Positions 1 through 8,572 of a stretch of DNA of 64,000 bases are shown here, in pieces. Positions within the stretch are counted from its first letter, which is position 1. Every line of letters begins with the position of its first letter. A model generated the notes under the pieces. The model made no database searches. It worked only from the letters and a program-made list of their open reading frames with translations, and had not been told where the DNA came from. This DNA comes from Rhizobiales bacterium CCH3-A5. GTDB taxonomy: Bacteria > Pseudomonadota > Alphaproteobacteria > Rhizobiales > Beijerinckiaceae. The translations under genes were made by a program, and so were the position numbers. The stretch spans positions 1 to 64,000 of the forward strand of contig LSIB01000176.1 of the NCBI GenBank assembly GCA_001556025.1, in the 5' to 3' direction.

Positions 1-72
1 GGAATCCCGGCCGGTCAATTATCGGAATGATGGCCGGTCGGAATCGGAATCCGCAAGTTGGGACGGCCGGTC
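1..72. mobile_element. IS21-family-like terminal repeats (element end)
   Basis: The unit GGAAT-N3-GGCCGGTC occurs at 1-16 and 24-39. A third, stretched copy has GGAAT at 46-50 and GGCCGGTC at 65-72. Multiple subterminal repeats of this kind (reverse complement GACCGGCC...ATTCC) are typical of the ends of IS21-family (istA/istB) elements in Proteobacteria. The body of the element would lie to the left of the window. No transposase is visible, so the assignment rests on the repeats alone. The position next to a decapitated gene supports an insertion boundary near base 73. Confidence 0.5.
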
Positions 73-357
73 ATGGGGTGGGAGCTATCCAGCAGGTTGG
101 TCGCTTCGAAGACGGCCAGGGTCGGCGTCTTGGACGATCTTTTCGAGTGGTACGGTAAGATTCCCGAGACGTCGGAGGGGAAAGAATCCCTGTCGCCGAC
201 TGCGCGCTTCGCCGAGCAAGTCGAGGCTGCTGCAGGCCGCCTGTGCCTCGACGGCTGCAACGCCTGCGTTCGCCAGCGCAGCGACATCATGCCCGATGCA
301 TTGCTGGATGTCAGCGTGAGCCGCACCCTGCTGGAAGGGTTTCTCGCCGAACCGTAG
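73..357 (+). pseudogene. C-terminal remnant of a DUF1998-type helicase protein, dpdJ-like
   Basis: An open frame of about 95 codons runs from the IS21-like end to a TAG at 355-357. It contains the segment CLDGCNAC followed by a hydrophobic helix ending in SRTLLEGFL. This C-x3-C-x2-C plus leucine-rich tail is the usual C-terminus of DUF1998-containing helicase-associated proteins. The same frame has a TGA at 28-30, inside the IS-like repeats, so the N-terminal part is missing. DpdJ, the helicase normally found beside dpdI in Dpd systems, is the best candidate by context. It lies convergent to dpdI with only four bases between the two stop codons. That this is DpdJ is inference; that it is a truncated C-terminus is read from the sequence. 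Confidence 0.5.
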
Positions 358-361
358 ACGG

Positions 362-1084
362 TCAGGCCGAGGTTATCCTGAAGCCTTCCCTGGCGCCGTC
401 GAGCGTGTCCAGCCAATCCAGGACCGCGGGCGTTACATGGGCGAGGGTCGCCTTGCCGTCGATGAGGGCGTCGAGGAATTCCTTCGCGCCGTCCGCGTGG
501 CTGATCGCCTCGTATTCGGCCTTTAGGACTGACGCTTCGGCCCGGAGGCCAGCGATGCTCGGGAGGAGTTCGGTCAAGGGCTTGGAAGAGATGCTCCGCG
601 CCCGGGCGACGAGTGTCTTCAGCGCGTTTCCGAGATCGGTTACCGCATCGATCTGGACGAGCACGCCGCCCGCCGCTTCGAGCGGCTCGAGCTCGCTCTT
701 GACGAGGTCGTCGTAGGCCTGCCGGACGAGCCGGGTCAGTCGGCCATTTGGCCCTCGCAGCCACTCCTCGAAGTCGCCGATCAGGCTGACCAGGGCCTCG
801 CGGGAGGCAGCCTTCTCCATGTCGCCGCCGAACTCGGCAATCTTGGATACGGCATCGCGCGCCTCTCCCACGGCGACGGACTGGGTGCCGCGGAGATCAT
901 GGCCGTACGCGGCAAGCGCCTCGAGGTTGGCGAGGACGGCCTTGTTGGCCTCCCACTTTGTTCCAAACTCGTCGAGTTTGTCGGCGAGGTCCTTCCGCGC
1001 GACTGCATTCGATAGCGCGTTTTGGTTTTGCTCCAGATAGGCGAGCGGGTCGTCCGTCGGCGACACGAGACAATCTGCAGTCAT
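362..1084 (-). CDS. dpdI: DpdI, small helical protein of the Dpd restriction module
   Basis: The product is 240 residues, acidic and mostly helical, with heptad-like leucine and alanine runs and no recognisable catalytic motif. The ATG at 1084 overlaps the TGA of dpdH (ATGA), so it is translated by coupling. The longer upstream frame inside dpdH is antisense noise. The name is given by position: it is the gene immediately after dpdH in a dpdF-G-H-I order, as in described Dpd clusters. DpdI has no assigned biochemical role; the Dpd genes D to K are thought to restrict DNA lacking the 7-deazaguanine mark. Identity by sequence is weaker than for DpdF and DpdH. Confidence 0.65.
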   Translation of the reverse strand: MTADCLVSPTDDPLAYLEQNQNALSNAVARKDLADKLDEFGTKWEANKAVLANLEALAAYGHDLRGTQSVAVGEARDAVSKIAEFGGDMEKAASREALVSLIGDFEEWLRGPNGRLTRLVRQAYDDLVKSELEPLEAAGGVLVQIDAVTDLGNALKTLVARARSISSKPLTELLPSIAGLRAEASVLKAEYEAISHADGAKEFLDALIDGKATLAHVTPAVLDWLDTLDGAREGFRITSA

Positions 1085-4000
1085 GCGGACCCCCCTAATG
1101 AGACGATCGCGCGCTTCGCGAGATCCCGACAATTCGCTCCGAGGCCGTTCAGTCGTTCCAACGTGAGCGCGTTGTCCCGCTGGGATCCGATCTGGTCGCG
1201 ACACGCGTTTGCCAGTTGGCCTAGCGCCGCCTCGCCGAGCTTGAGGAGGGCCTCGGTCTCGTTGATGGCGGCGGCCGGCTGTTTGGCGGTCAGATCGATG
1301 ATGCCCGCTCGTGTCTCGGGCGGATGGGGGTGCGCGAGGAGATGGTCGATCGCGGCCTCGACCGACGAAAGGCGTGTTTCCCAGCCCGGTTGCCTGAAGC
1401 GCATCAAGGCTTGGCGCCATTGTCCGACGATCGGGAGCTTCGCGGGCAGGCTGGAATCGGTCGCGACGATCACGGTGTCGACGCGTTCGAGGTGCTCGTC
1501 GATCGCGCTGCCCCTCAGCATCTGGTCAAGCGCGGCGCTTGCGCCGGCGAGCCGGTCGAACTCGGCGCGAGGGAGCCTCGTCAGCTTCGCGGCCTTCTCG
1601 GCGAGGATGCTGACAGGGTAGTGGAAGATGTCGTCAGCGTTATCTGTCGCACCGTCCGTGGGCCGTTCCGGTAGTTTGAACTCGGTCGCGAGGCGCTTGA
1701 TGACCGTGATGCCTTCGGCTGCGTCGAGAAGAGCCGCTGCTCCGCCGCCCTGGGTCAGCCGGACGGCCTTCAGGACCTGCTCCCTCAGCTTCGCGTGATG
1801 AGGGTGCGAGAGCGTCAGGGTCTCGTCCCATGAGGTCACGCGCGCCTTCGGATCGCTGCTGACTTCGCCCTCTTCGGCCAGGATTGTTGCCCACTGAGCC
1901 TGAGGAGGGGCGAGCGGGGAAACGTCGCCGCGCAGCCAGGCCCTTACGGTCAAGATGGCGACGTTCGCCTGGGTCAGGCTGAGGGGACCGTTGCTGGTCC
2001 TGGGCGTCCTGGCTTCGATGTGCATTCGGACGAGCGGCTCGAGGAGCCTGATGGCTTTCGCCACGTTTCGCCGGTTGGAGTCTCGTTGTCCATCCGGCGC
2101 GTTTCTGAATTCGGCCTGCTTGCTCTCCGAGATCGCCATGGTTGCGGCGAAGGCCCAGTCTTTAGCAGGCAAGGTGAAGTAGGATTCCTTCTTCCGCGTC
2201 GTCGTGCCGGTGAACTTGACGTTGCTCTCGCTAAGCATCGCTTCGAAGACCGAGGGCGAGGCATCGATCCGCCGGGGATCGATCCGGGAGACGAGGTCGA
2301 AGGCGAGGCGGTCCCAAATCGGCGGGAGCTGCGCTCCTGACAGGAGGAACTGGTCGCGATCGCTCAGCAGGCGCTCATGGTCGCTTGCCGTGACCTTCAT
2401 TTTACGGAGGACGGCCTTGGGTGTGTTTGCCGGATCACGGCGCTCAGTCCGCCCGTTTTCGGAGGGCGGGCGGGCACCGACAGGTCTGCTAACCTGCGGG
2501 ACCATGTGCGGCCCTTCCACACGCTCTTGCTCTGTGGTTTCAGGCTGGCGGTCGGCTGGTGTTTCCGTAGGCTCGTCGATGGAGTTCGAATCGGTGAACG
2601 ACTCCTGGATGGCTTCGTCCTGACCGATCCATGGAAGGTTGAACTGCGCGAAGATGGCTTGGCTGACGCCGGCATAGAGCGTGCCGTTCGCATCTTTCCG
2701 AGTTGAAGGATCCCTCCGCTCGCCCCAGAAGGCAATCAAGCGTTTGGCGCGCTCGCGCGCTTCTTTTTCGGGCATCGCAGACAGGCGCTGCTCGATGATG
2801 TGATCGAGTGAGGTCGAGCCAGGCTCGAGGGCGTCGTGGCTCACAACCTCGACACCGGGATAACGTCCCTCGTCCAGGACGTATGGGCGCGTCAGCGTGG
2901 GCGTCAGGATGCCCTGGATGATCCCGCGCGGCGTCTGCCAGTTGCTGCCATTGTCGCTCGACTTGAGGGCCGAGAAAAACTTTTCGATCGAATGCTCGGT
3001 GAACGGGAAGAGGCCGACACCGTCCCGGGCGCCGAACACAGCGTGGCAATCCGGTTGGCGTGGGCATAACGCGCAAGGGTTGGGTGGGGGCAGTCGTTCG
3101 CCGTTCAAGCGGGGTGCGGCGGCCCATGCGTCGATCGCCCGGGGCCCTGCCCGCGCCGCGGAGAGGTACGTCGCGACGAACCGCGAGCGCGCCTCGGCGC
3201 TTCGGACGCTGGCCACGTCCTGGAGCGCGTCGTCGTCGCCGTCGCCCAGGCTGATGTCGTGCGTGATGCGCTGGCGGTAGTTCGCCGCAAGGTGCTGTCG
3301 GAAGTAGTTGGGCGTGAGCCCGATGACGGAAATTTGGTCGCAGAGGTCGTTCGTGGTTGTGGAATCGGCCACGAGGACGTCGATCAGGGCGTCATCCAGG
3401 CCCTGGAATGCCGTGATGTCCTCTAGCAGAAGGACGAGGCGCCGGCCGTCCCGCTTCAGCGCACGCCTCAGGTCGAAGAATATCTCCTTCAGCTTCGACG
3501 CGGGCACGCCGAGAGACTCTTGGATCGCCGCGTTCGTCCGCGCGTTGAGCGCTTTGGCGAGCCCGGCTGAGAACGGGACCTTGCTCGCGTGTCGCTCTAA
3601 AACCTCCTCGGGAGACCACTCTTCTCGCTGCAGGTCGTCGAGGGCCGGCGCTTCCTGGGCTATTCGATTCAGAAGCCTTTGCGCCGGGCCTGAGATCACA
3701 TTTTCCTTGAACCGGACAAGATCGGTCATCTCGTACGGGCTGAAGGTCGCCGTCTCGGAATCGCGCTGTCCGTCCTCGTTGGTGAGGACCCTGAGGACTC
3801 TCCGCGGCGCTTGCCATTCGCGCTGCACGACGGGCGTTGCCAGGATGTCGCCCGGCGCGTGCGTCTGGCAGAATACGACGTCCGGTGGTGGCGTTTCGAG
3901 GTAGTCCGGCCTGAGCGAGTTCGCGAGCTTGGACGTGAAGTCGGCGAGCTTGCCCTCGAAGCTTTTGGGTTGCCTGGCGCCGAAGTCTCCGATGACCGAG

Positions 4001-4401
4001 GCGTAGGCCGGCGCGCTGGATGCCAGTTCCGCCCGAAGCACCCGGAGGGAGCCTTCGAGACTGGCGCTGGCGCGCTGGAGCAGCAGTGGGATGTCCCTGC
4101 CGTCGGCGGTCGGCCACTCGTACTTAAGCCATTGAATTAGGTGCGACTTGCCCGAGCCCGGCTCGCCTCGCACGACGGCGAAGGCGTGCCGGCGCCCCGG
4201 ATTGGAGAGTGCCTCGAGTATGCCGTCTTCCGAAGCTTCTGTGACTGAGGCGATTTCCGAGCCCCCCACGGAGAAGTCGCGGATCGGCGTGTGGGTCGCG
4301 AGGAAGATGCCGTCGCGGGCGGCCAGGGCCTCCGTCCTGAGGACGGCTCCTGCGCCATCCTCGCCCCAGCACGAGGTCGCGAGTGTGGTGTCGGCGCTCA
4401 T
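1081..4401 (-). CDS. dpdH: DpdH, large P-loop ATPase of the Dpd restriction module
   Basis: This 1,106-residue protein has a Walker A motif GEPGSGKS at about residues 79-86 and a Walker B-like strand LVLLLED at 322-328. A compact cysteine cluster C443-x2-C446-x5-C452 probably binds zinc. The N-terminal ATPase of about 500 residues is followed by a long region with low-complexity charged linkers and helical C-terminal repeats. Size, motif order and gene order match DpdH of 7-deazaguanine DNA restriction islands, where it is needed for restriction rather than modification. Its start overlaps the dpdG stop and its stop overlaps the dpdI start, both as ATGA. A BrxC/PglY-type ATPase was considered, but no BREX partner genes are present. 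Confidence 0.75.
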   Translation of the reverse strand: MSADTTLATSCWGEDGAGAVLRTEALAARDGIFLATHTPIRDFSVGGSEIASVTEASEDGILEALSNPGRRHAFAVVRGEPGSGKSHLIQWLKYEWPTADGRDIPLLLQRASASLEGSLRVLRAELASSAPAYASVIGDFGARQPKSFEGKLADFTSKLANSLRPDYLETPPPDVVFCQTHAPGDILATPVVQREWQAPRRVLRVLTNEDGQRDSETATFSPYEMTDLVRFKENVISGPAQRLLNRIAQEAPALDDLQREEWSPEEVLERHASKVPFSAGLAKALNARTNAAIQESLGVPASKLKEIFFDLRRALKRDGRRLVLLLEDITAFQGLDDALIDVLVADSTTTNDLCDQISVIGLTPNYFRQHLAANYRQRITHDISLGDGDDDALQDVASVRSAEARSRFVATYLSAARAGPRAIDAWAAAPRLNGERLPPPNPCALCPRQPDCHAVFGARDGVGLFPFTEHSIEKFFSALKSSDNGSNWQTPRGIIQGILTPTLTRPYVLDEGRYPGVEVVSHDALEPGSTSLDHIIEQRLSAMPEKEARERAKRLIAFWGERRDPSTRKDANGTLYAGVSQAIFAQFNLPWIGQDEAIQESFTDSNSIDEPTETPADRQPETTEQERVEGPHMVPQVSRPVGARPPSENGRTERRDPANTPKAVLRKMKVTASDHERLLSDRDQFLLSGAQLPPIWDRLAFDLVSRIDPRRIDASPSVFEAMLSESNVKFTGTTTRKKESYFTLPAKDWAFAATMAISESKQAEFRNAPDGQRDSNRRNVAKAIRLLEPLVRMHIEARTPRTSNGPLSLTQANVAILTVRAWLRGDVSPLAPPQAQWATILAEEGEVSSDPKARVTSWDETLTLSHPHHAKLREQVLKAVRLTQGGGAAALLDAAEGITVIKRLATEFKLPERPTDGATDNADDIFHYPVSILAEKAAKLTRLPRAEFDRLAGASAALDQMLRGSAIDEHLERVDTVIVATDSSLPAKLPIVGQWRQALMRFRQPGWETRLSSVEAAIDHLLAHPHPPETRAGIIDLTAKQPAAAINETEALLKLGEAALGQLANACRDQIGSQRDNALTLERLNGLGANCRDLAKRAIVSLGGSA

Positions 4402-5279
4402 GCGGGACTCCGGTCCATGAAGCTCACCTCCGAGAACGACTTGGTCGGGTCGGCATAGTCTGAGGTCAAGGCGACCTGGCCGGCAGCGTCACCGACGGTG
4501 GTAAGCCGGATGATGCCTTCGTCACGGAGGTTGCGGAGCGCGGCGCTCAACAAGACACCGCACTCGCCGGGCCGCGGGGCCTGGCCCGTTATGCTCGCGA
4601 AGAGATGTCCGCCGGGAAGGAAGGGCAGGCGCGTCCGCGCCCACCTGACGAATTGAGTGGCGGGTTGCGTTACCGCGATCTGGGGGCCGGCCCTTGCGAT
4701 CTCAGAACGCAGGCGTCGCGTGACGTCTGGGATGAAAGATCCCTGGCCGATGTCCTCGATGAGCCCAAGGTTGACCATCCAGCGCTGCCACGGGGCTTTT
4801 TTGGTCGTGTTGAATAGGGCGCCGCTGGGATTGGCAGTCGCTGCTGCTGCTCGGACTTCGTCCGCGAAGCTGCTGACGTCGAGGTGATCGCAGAACCAGC
4901 TGAGGCTGCGCAGTTGATCGCATTTGAGCGCGACGATGGCGTAGGCGATGAGCAGGAGCGCATTGTCGTCGTCCTCTTCGGCGTCACCGCGTCCGCCATC
5001 CGTGGCCGCCAGGATGCGATCATAGCAGAGGTCGGAGAATTCGGCCTGCGTCGTCGGCGTTGGCGCGACCTGGGATCGCAGGGTCGTCCTGTCCGTCCCG
5101 ATGAGATTCAGGCTCGTCGCGGCCCCGACCGTCTGGGTAAATGCAACTTGCTCTTCTGCCCTAGATATCATGATCGATTGGACGACATCCCTTGGAGCCT
5201 CGCCGCCGAGCGCGTCCAACAGCTTGAGCAGGCCGAAGATGCGTTCTGGCGTATGGGCGGTGTCCGACAGGAGGCTCAT
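4398..5279 (-). CDS. dpdG: DpdG, Dpd restriction-module protein
   Basis: The protein has 293 residues, without signal peptide or membrane segment. The N-terminal 60 residues and residues near 240-275 look like winged-helix DNA-binding segments (short helices followed by an IRLTTVGD-type beta hairpin); this fold reading is inference. It sits between dpdF and dpdH with ATGA overlaps on both sides, which fixes the ATG at 5279. Gene order and length fit DpdG of described Dpd clusters. No enzymatic motif is visible, and the molecular role of the family is not established. Confidence 0.68.
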   Translation of the reverse strand: MSLLSDTAHTPERIFGLLKLLDALGGEAPRDVVQSIMISRAEEQVAFTQTVGAATSLNLIGTDRTTLRSQVAPTPTTQAEFSDLCYDRILAATDGGRGDAEEDDDNALLLIAYAIVALKCDQLRSLSWFCDHLDVSSFADEVRAAAATANPSGALFNTTKKAPWQRWMVNLGLIEDIGQGSFIPDVTRRLRSEIARAGPQIAVTQPATQFVRWARTRLPFLPGGHLFASITGQAPRPGECGVLLSAALRNLRDEGIIRLTTVGDAAGQVALTSDYADPTKSFSEVSFMDRSPA

Positions 5280-7768
5280 TGGCGCGAGGGCTCCGCTTGC
5301 CCTGCGCCGTCGAGAAGGCTCTCGAGCGCGATGGGCGGATGGATGGTGGCTGATGTGATCGGTCTGCCCGCCAGGCGGGCTCTCGCCGGCACGGCGACCA
5401 TCACCATGGCCTTGCCCGGCAACCCGCGGAGATGGTCAACGACTGGCCACCAACTGTCGGGAGGATCGAATTCGGGCGGCATGAGGAACAGGGGGCATCC
5501 TTCTATAGGATCAAGATCCGTCGGGTCGGCTGGCCAGGGGTCCACAAGGCCGAGCGCGAGCGGCTCTTTCGAAAGCCTCTTGGCAACGGAGGTTGCGTCT
5601 TCGGGCGGCACGACGAAGTGCTGCGCACCGCCTCTTGCAAAGAGCCAAACCGACTCCAGCAGCGCGCGGCGCTCCCTCGCGCCTTCGTACGTTAAAAGGT
5701 GAATTCCGGGAGGATGACTTGCCGGCGCAGTGGCCTTAGCGCGCCAACCTCCCTCGCGCTTCGGCCGGGCGCGGGTCCGCTCTTCCGGAGCCCTGAGACC
5801 ACGGCGAAGGCAGTAGTCGCAGTGGCCGCAAGGCGGAAAGTCGATCGCGTCGGGCACGATCGACTGGAATGCGCCGATCAAGAGGCAGTCCTTTTGTCCC
5901 TCCAGTAACCCCTTCAGATGTTCATGGTCGGATTGGCCTCTGCTTGCCTCATGGCGGATGAAGCGATCGAATTCCTTCCATGCGGGGTTGTCAGCATCTG
6001 CTTCGACGATTTCGTCGTGCTGGATCACGATAGTCCAGCGGTCCGCCTCCGTTCCATCATCCCCATCGCCTTCGACGATCTCGATGGCATCGGCCCTCTG
6101 CATGGAGAGCAGAAGGTGCCGGTTCCAGTTGATGTTGTAGTCTGAGTCCGCGACGTTCACTCCGGCGTGTGCAGCCTTGAGGTCGAGGTCTCCGAGTCGC
6201 CGACCATCGCCTGTCCAAGACCAGATCCCGGAGCGTTCGAGGGCCCGCCACCGAGCTTTGGCCGTTTCGGAGGACAGGTTGTCGCCGATGGCCATACGCC
6301 GAGCCAAGCTCTCATCGCTCCGCATCGCCGGCGACTTTGTCCAAAGCGCGATGCCGAAGGCGCGGTTCCCATCCCGCCCCGCTCTGCCGATCTCCTGGTA
6401 GTAGCGAGCGGTGGTCTCGGGCAGGCACGCGTGGATGACGGTCCGGACGTCGGCCTTGTCGATCCCCATCCCGAAGGCGGACGTGGCGACCATCAGGTCT
6501 ATCTGATTTTCCGACCACCGTTGCACGATGTCACGCCGTTCGCGTTGGGGCGTCTCGCCAGTGAAGAGGCCGATCCGCTGGTAACCGCGCTCGTTGGTCA
6601 ACCGACGGAAGACTTCCTTGGCCCGATCTACCTCAGTTACGTAGACGATCGTCGGCCGGGGTGCGAGGTCGACCGCCTCCAGGAGGACGGCGTCGCGAAC
6701 CCGGCCGTCATGAAAACTCTTCGCCGACAACGAGAACTCGTATCGCGGCTCGCTCCCGTCGATGTAGAGCCAATCGCCGTCGCGCTTGTAGCTCGCCCTC
6801 AGCAAATCTTCCGTCGATGGGGAAAGAGTTGCCGACAGGAGGAGAATTTTCACCTGATGACGCGACCGAACGGAGTTGGCCCAGGTCGCGAAATGCTGAA
6901 AGGCAGGTCGAAAGCTCCGCCCCCAATCCTCGACCATGTGGGCCTCGTCGATCGCGATGGCGGCGAGACGCCCCGGCAGGATGGTCTTCAGCCCGTCCGA
7001 ACGGTCGGCTGCCTGAGTGAGAACATCTTTGAGGTCGAGCGCCTTCTCGGGAGAAGTGATGAGGATGGGAACCTCTCCACGGCGCGTGGCGTCGACTATT
7101 GCCTGCTTTTCGTCGGTAGGTTGGTCGCCTGTGAGGCACCTGGCCTTGTCCAGACCCGGGAAATTTTTGAGGGAGCGCTCATGATCGAGGGCCAGGGCGA
7201 TCGTGGGGACGATGAGCAGCACGAACGCGTGCGGGTCCGCCTCCCGCTCGAGCAGGGCGAGCGTTTGGAAGCAAAGGCTTTTGCCGCCTCCGGTCGGCAG
7301 GCCGACCATGAGCGTGGCACCTTCTGGCATCGTTACCACGGCGCGAACGGCCGCTTTCTGGGCGATGGAGCGGTATCCCGACCGGTTCGTAGAACGAAGC
7401 AGGAAGGCATCGGGCGCGCATGTTGCTATTGCGTTAGCGGATTCCTGCTCGATAAGGCGGAAAACGAAGTCGGGTATCGCGTTGGCCGTATGGTCACCGG
7501 CTCGCAGTGCTACCGACGCTCCCCCGTCTACGATTTCGAGGCCAAACCGCGCGAGTTCATCCCTGTGCGCCGCGAGCCAATCTTGCCCGTTTCGCTCGAA
7601 ACTGCGTCGCCCCCCTTGCCTGCGGACGACCTCTCTAAGCATCGCGAGCCTGTCGGCCAACGAATCACAATCGCAGAAGCGCTGAAAAAGCGATGCGATA
7701 TAGGCATCCAGATTATCGCGTCCCGTGGTACGCTCCAATGTTGCCTCGTGTCCCGTTGTAAAGGTCAA
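5276..7768 (-). CDS. dpdF: DpdF, RecQ-like ATP-dependent DNA helicase
   Basis: This superfamily 2 helicase has 830 residues. Visible motifs are Walker A GLPTGGGKS (156-164), DEAH (274-277), SAT (312-314) and the RecQ motif VI QEIGRAGRDG (458-467). A zinc-binding group C647, C650, C653 with C628 closes the RecQ-like part; a C-terminal extension of about 170 residues follows. The RecQ-like helicase that heads dpdG-H-I is DpdF. The longest frame starts at a TTG (7768) just after an in-frame TAA. A second TTG at 7738, ten codons on, has GAGG five bases upstream and may be the true start. It probably translocates on DNA during restriction of unmodified DNA. It is the first gene of the operon, with promoter sequence expected above 7769. 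Confidence 0.8.
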   Translation of the reverse strand: MTFTTGHEATLERTTGRDNLDAYIASLFQRFCDCDSLADRLAMLREVVRRQGGRRSFERNGQDWLAAHRDELARFGLEIVDGGASVALRAGDHTANAIPDFVFRLIEQESANAIATCAPDAFLLRSTNRSGYRSIAQKAAVRAVVTMPEGATLMVGLPTGGGKSLCFQTLALLEREADPHAFVLLIVPTIALALDHERSLKNFPGLDKARCLTGDQPTDEKQAIVDATRRGEVPILITSPEKALDLKDVLTQAADRSDGLKTILPGRLAAIAIDEAHMVEDWGRSFRPAFQHFATWANSVRSRHQVKILLLSATLSPSTEDLLRASYKRDGDWLYIDGSEPRYEFSLSAKSFHDGRVRDAVLLEAVDLAPRPTIVYVTEVDRAKEVFRRLTNERGYQRIGLFTGETPQRERRDIVQRWSENQIDLMVATSAFGMGIDKADVRTVIHACLPETTARYYQEIGRAGRDGNRAFGIALWTKSPAMRSDESLARRMAIGDNLSSETAKARWRALERSGIWSWTGDGRRLGDLDLKAAHAGVNVADSDYNINWNRHLLLSMQRADAIEIVEGDGDDGTEADRWTIVIQHDEIVEADADNPAWKEFDRFIRHEASRGQSDHEHLKGLLEGQKDCLLIGAFQSIVPDAIDFPPCGHCDYCLRRGLRAPEERTRARPKREGGWRAKATAPASHPPGIHLLTYEGARERRALLESVWLFARGGAQHFVVPPEDATSVAKRLSKEPLALGLVDPWPADPTDLDPIEGCPLFLMPPEFDPPDSWWPVVDHLRGLPGKAMVMVAVPARARLAGRPITSATIHPPIALESLLDGAGQAEPSRQ

Positions 7769-8089
7769 CGGCGTTTACGCGACCTCTCGAATCGGCTTTC
7801 TATCCAACGTCGGCGGATAGCAGTTCATCGTCAAGTTAGATTCGAACAAAAACTGTGTGGTACTGTGAATTGTATTTCCAGGGCGGTCAGCCTGCATCTT
7901 CTTATCTAACCGGCTCGTCACTTGGCGGTGGACTGTAGATCAACTCGAGCTTTGCAGTCAGACCTGTAACCGAGTGAAAAATATTCGGCACGGTTTGCAA
8001 TTTTGCAAATCAAAAAAGTCAGTGTCCGGCCTTTGGCTTCCAATCTGAGGGTCCGAGGCTCGAACCTTTTCCGGCGCGCGACCTGAAGC
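7769..8089. other. Intergenic stretch upstream of dpdF with a tRNA-like scrap
   Basis: No protein-coding gene is convincing here. The dpd operon promoter should lie here reading leftwards; a TTGACG at about 7836-7841 (minus strand) could be a -35, but no good -10 accompanies it. From about 8030 to 8085, plus-strand sequence resembles a decayed 3' half of a tRNA: CTTCCAA as an anticodon loop, then a GGTCCGAGG/CTCGAACC arm. Pairing is poor and no 5' half exists, so it is at most a relic of an island integration site. Confidence 0.3.
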
Positions 8090-8340
8090 AACGCGATCGA
8101 AGCCGTCCAGTCCGGACATGCCCAAAAGGTTATCACCCTGCTCGGTACATACTTCGCCGCCGCTGCGGAGGGTTCTGCCACAGCGCCGGTCGAGGCCGTC
8201 ACCCCAACACAGGACGGCTCGCCCATCTTCAGGGGTTAGGAGGTCGTAAAGTCCGACCGTCTGGAACTCGCCTGCGCCAAGATCATCATTTCGGGCAACC
8301 CCGCGCTCGGCTCCATTACGGGGTCGGCTCAGGATTTTGA
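8090..8340 (+). pseudogene. etfA: Fragment of electron transfer flavoprotein alpha subunit gene
   Basis: Reading from 8090 gives NAIEAVQS, then QKVITL, an AAAEGSA linker, PVEAV, then EVVKSDR, LELACAKIIISG and PALGS. These blocks occur in this order in EtfA/FixB: the end of the N-terminal domain, the proline/alanine linker, and the start of the FAD-binding domain with its AKIVVSGGRALGS strand. An in-frame TAG at 8237-8239 interrupts it, the glycine pair of the SGGR motif is lost, and similarity fades near 8340. Both ends of the gene are missing. It is therefore a dead fragment of about 80 codons between the dpd operon and the integrase fragment, and marks recombination scarring. Confidence 0.7.
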
Positions 8341-8462
8341 GCTAGCGTCAGCCCTTCAACGTGCTAAAAATTCGGGACACCGTCATTGCAACTTCGCTTT
8401 GACACCAGCAACAACGGCGACCTACTTAATTCGTTGTTTAAATATGCTTTTTCGCCTTGAGT

Positions 8463-8490
8463 GGAGTTTCGAGTCCTCTCCTGGGCACCA
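8463..8490 (+). other. tRNA 3'-end-like sequence, candidate attachment site
   Basis: The sequence reads as the last part of a tRNA. It has a T-arm 5' strand GGAGT, T-loop TTCGAGT (8468-8474), 3' strand CCTCT, acceptor strand CCTGGGC (8480-8486), discriminator A and an encoded CCA (8488-8490). No matching 5' acceptor strand (GCCCAGG) is found upstream, so it is not a complete tRNA gene. Such 3' pieces are left by integrases that use tRNA ends as attachment sites. An integrase-like reading frame starts 83 bases downstream. A near copy (23 of 26 bases) lies at 48,012-48,037. Confidence 0.45.
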
Positions 8491-8572
8491 CTCTTTTTCG
8501 CCTTCGGCGTCAAAGAGTTAAGCATTGATAAGGGTTTGGCTGATATCCGCTTTCACACCGCGGTTTCACACC

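Noticed and set aside
4398-7768. BREX or DISARM assignment of the helicase/ATPase operon
   Set aside because: No pglX/pglZ/brx or drmMII-type methylase gene is present, and the RecQ-like helicase plus 1,106-residue ATPase order fits dpdF-G-H-I better.
8400-8490. Complete tRNA gene ending at 8490
   Set aside because: T-arm and CCA end are present, but no 5' acceptor strand or anticodon arm can be found upstream.
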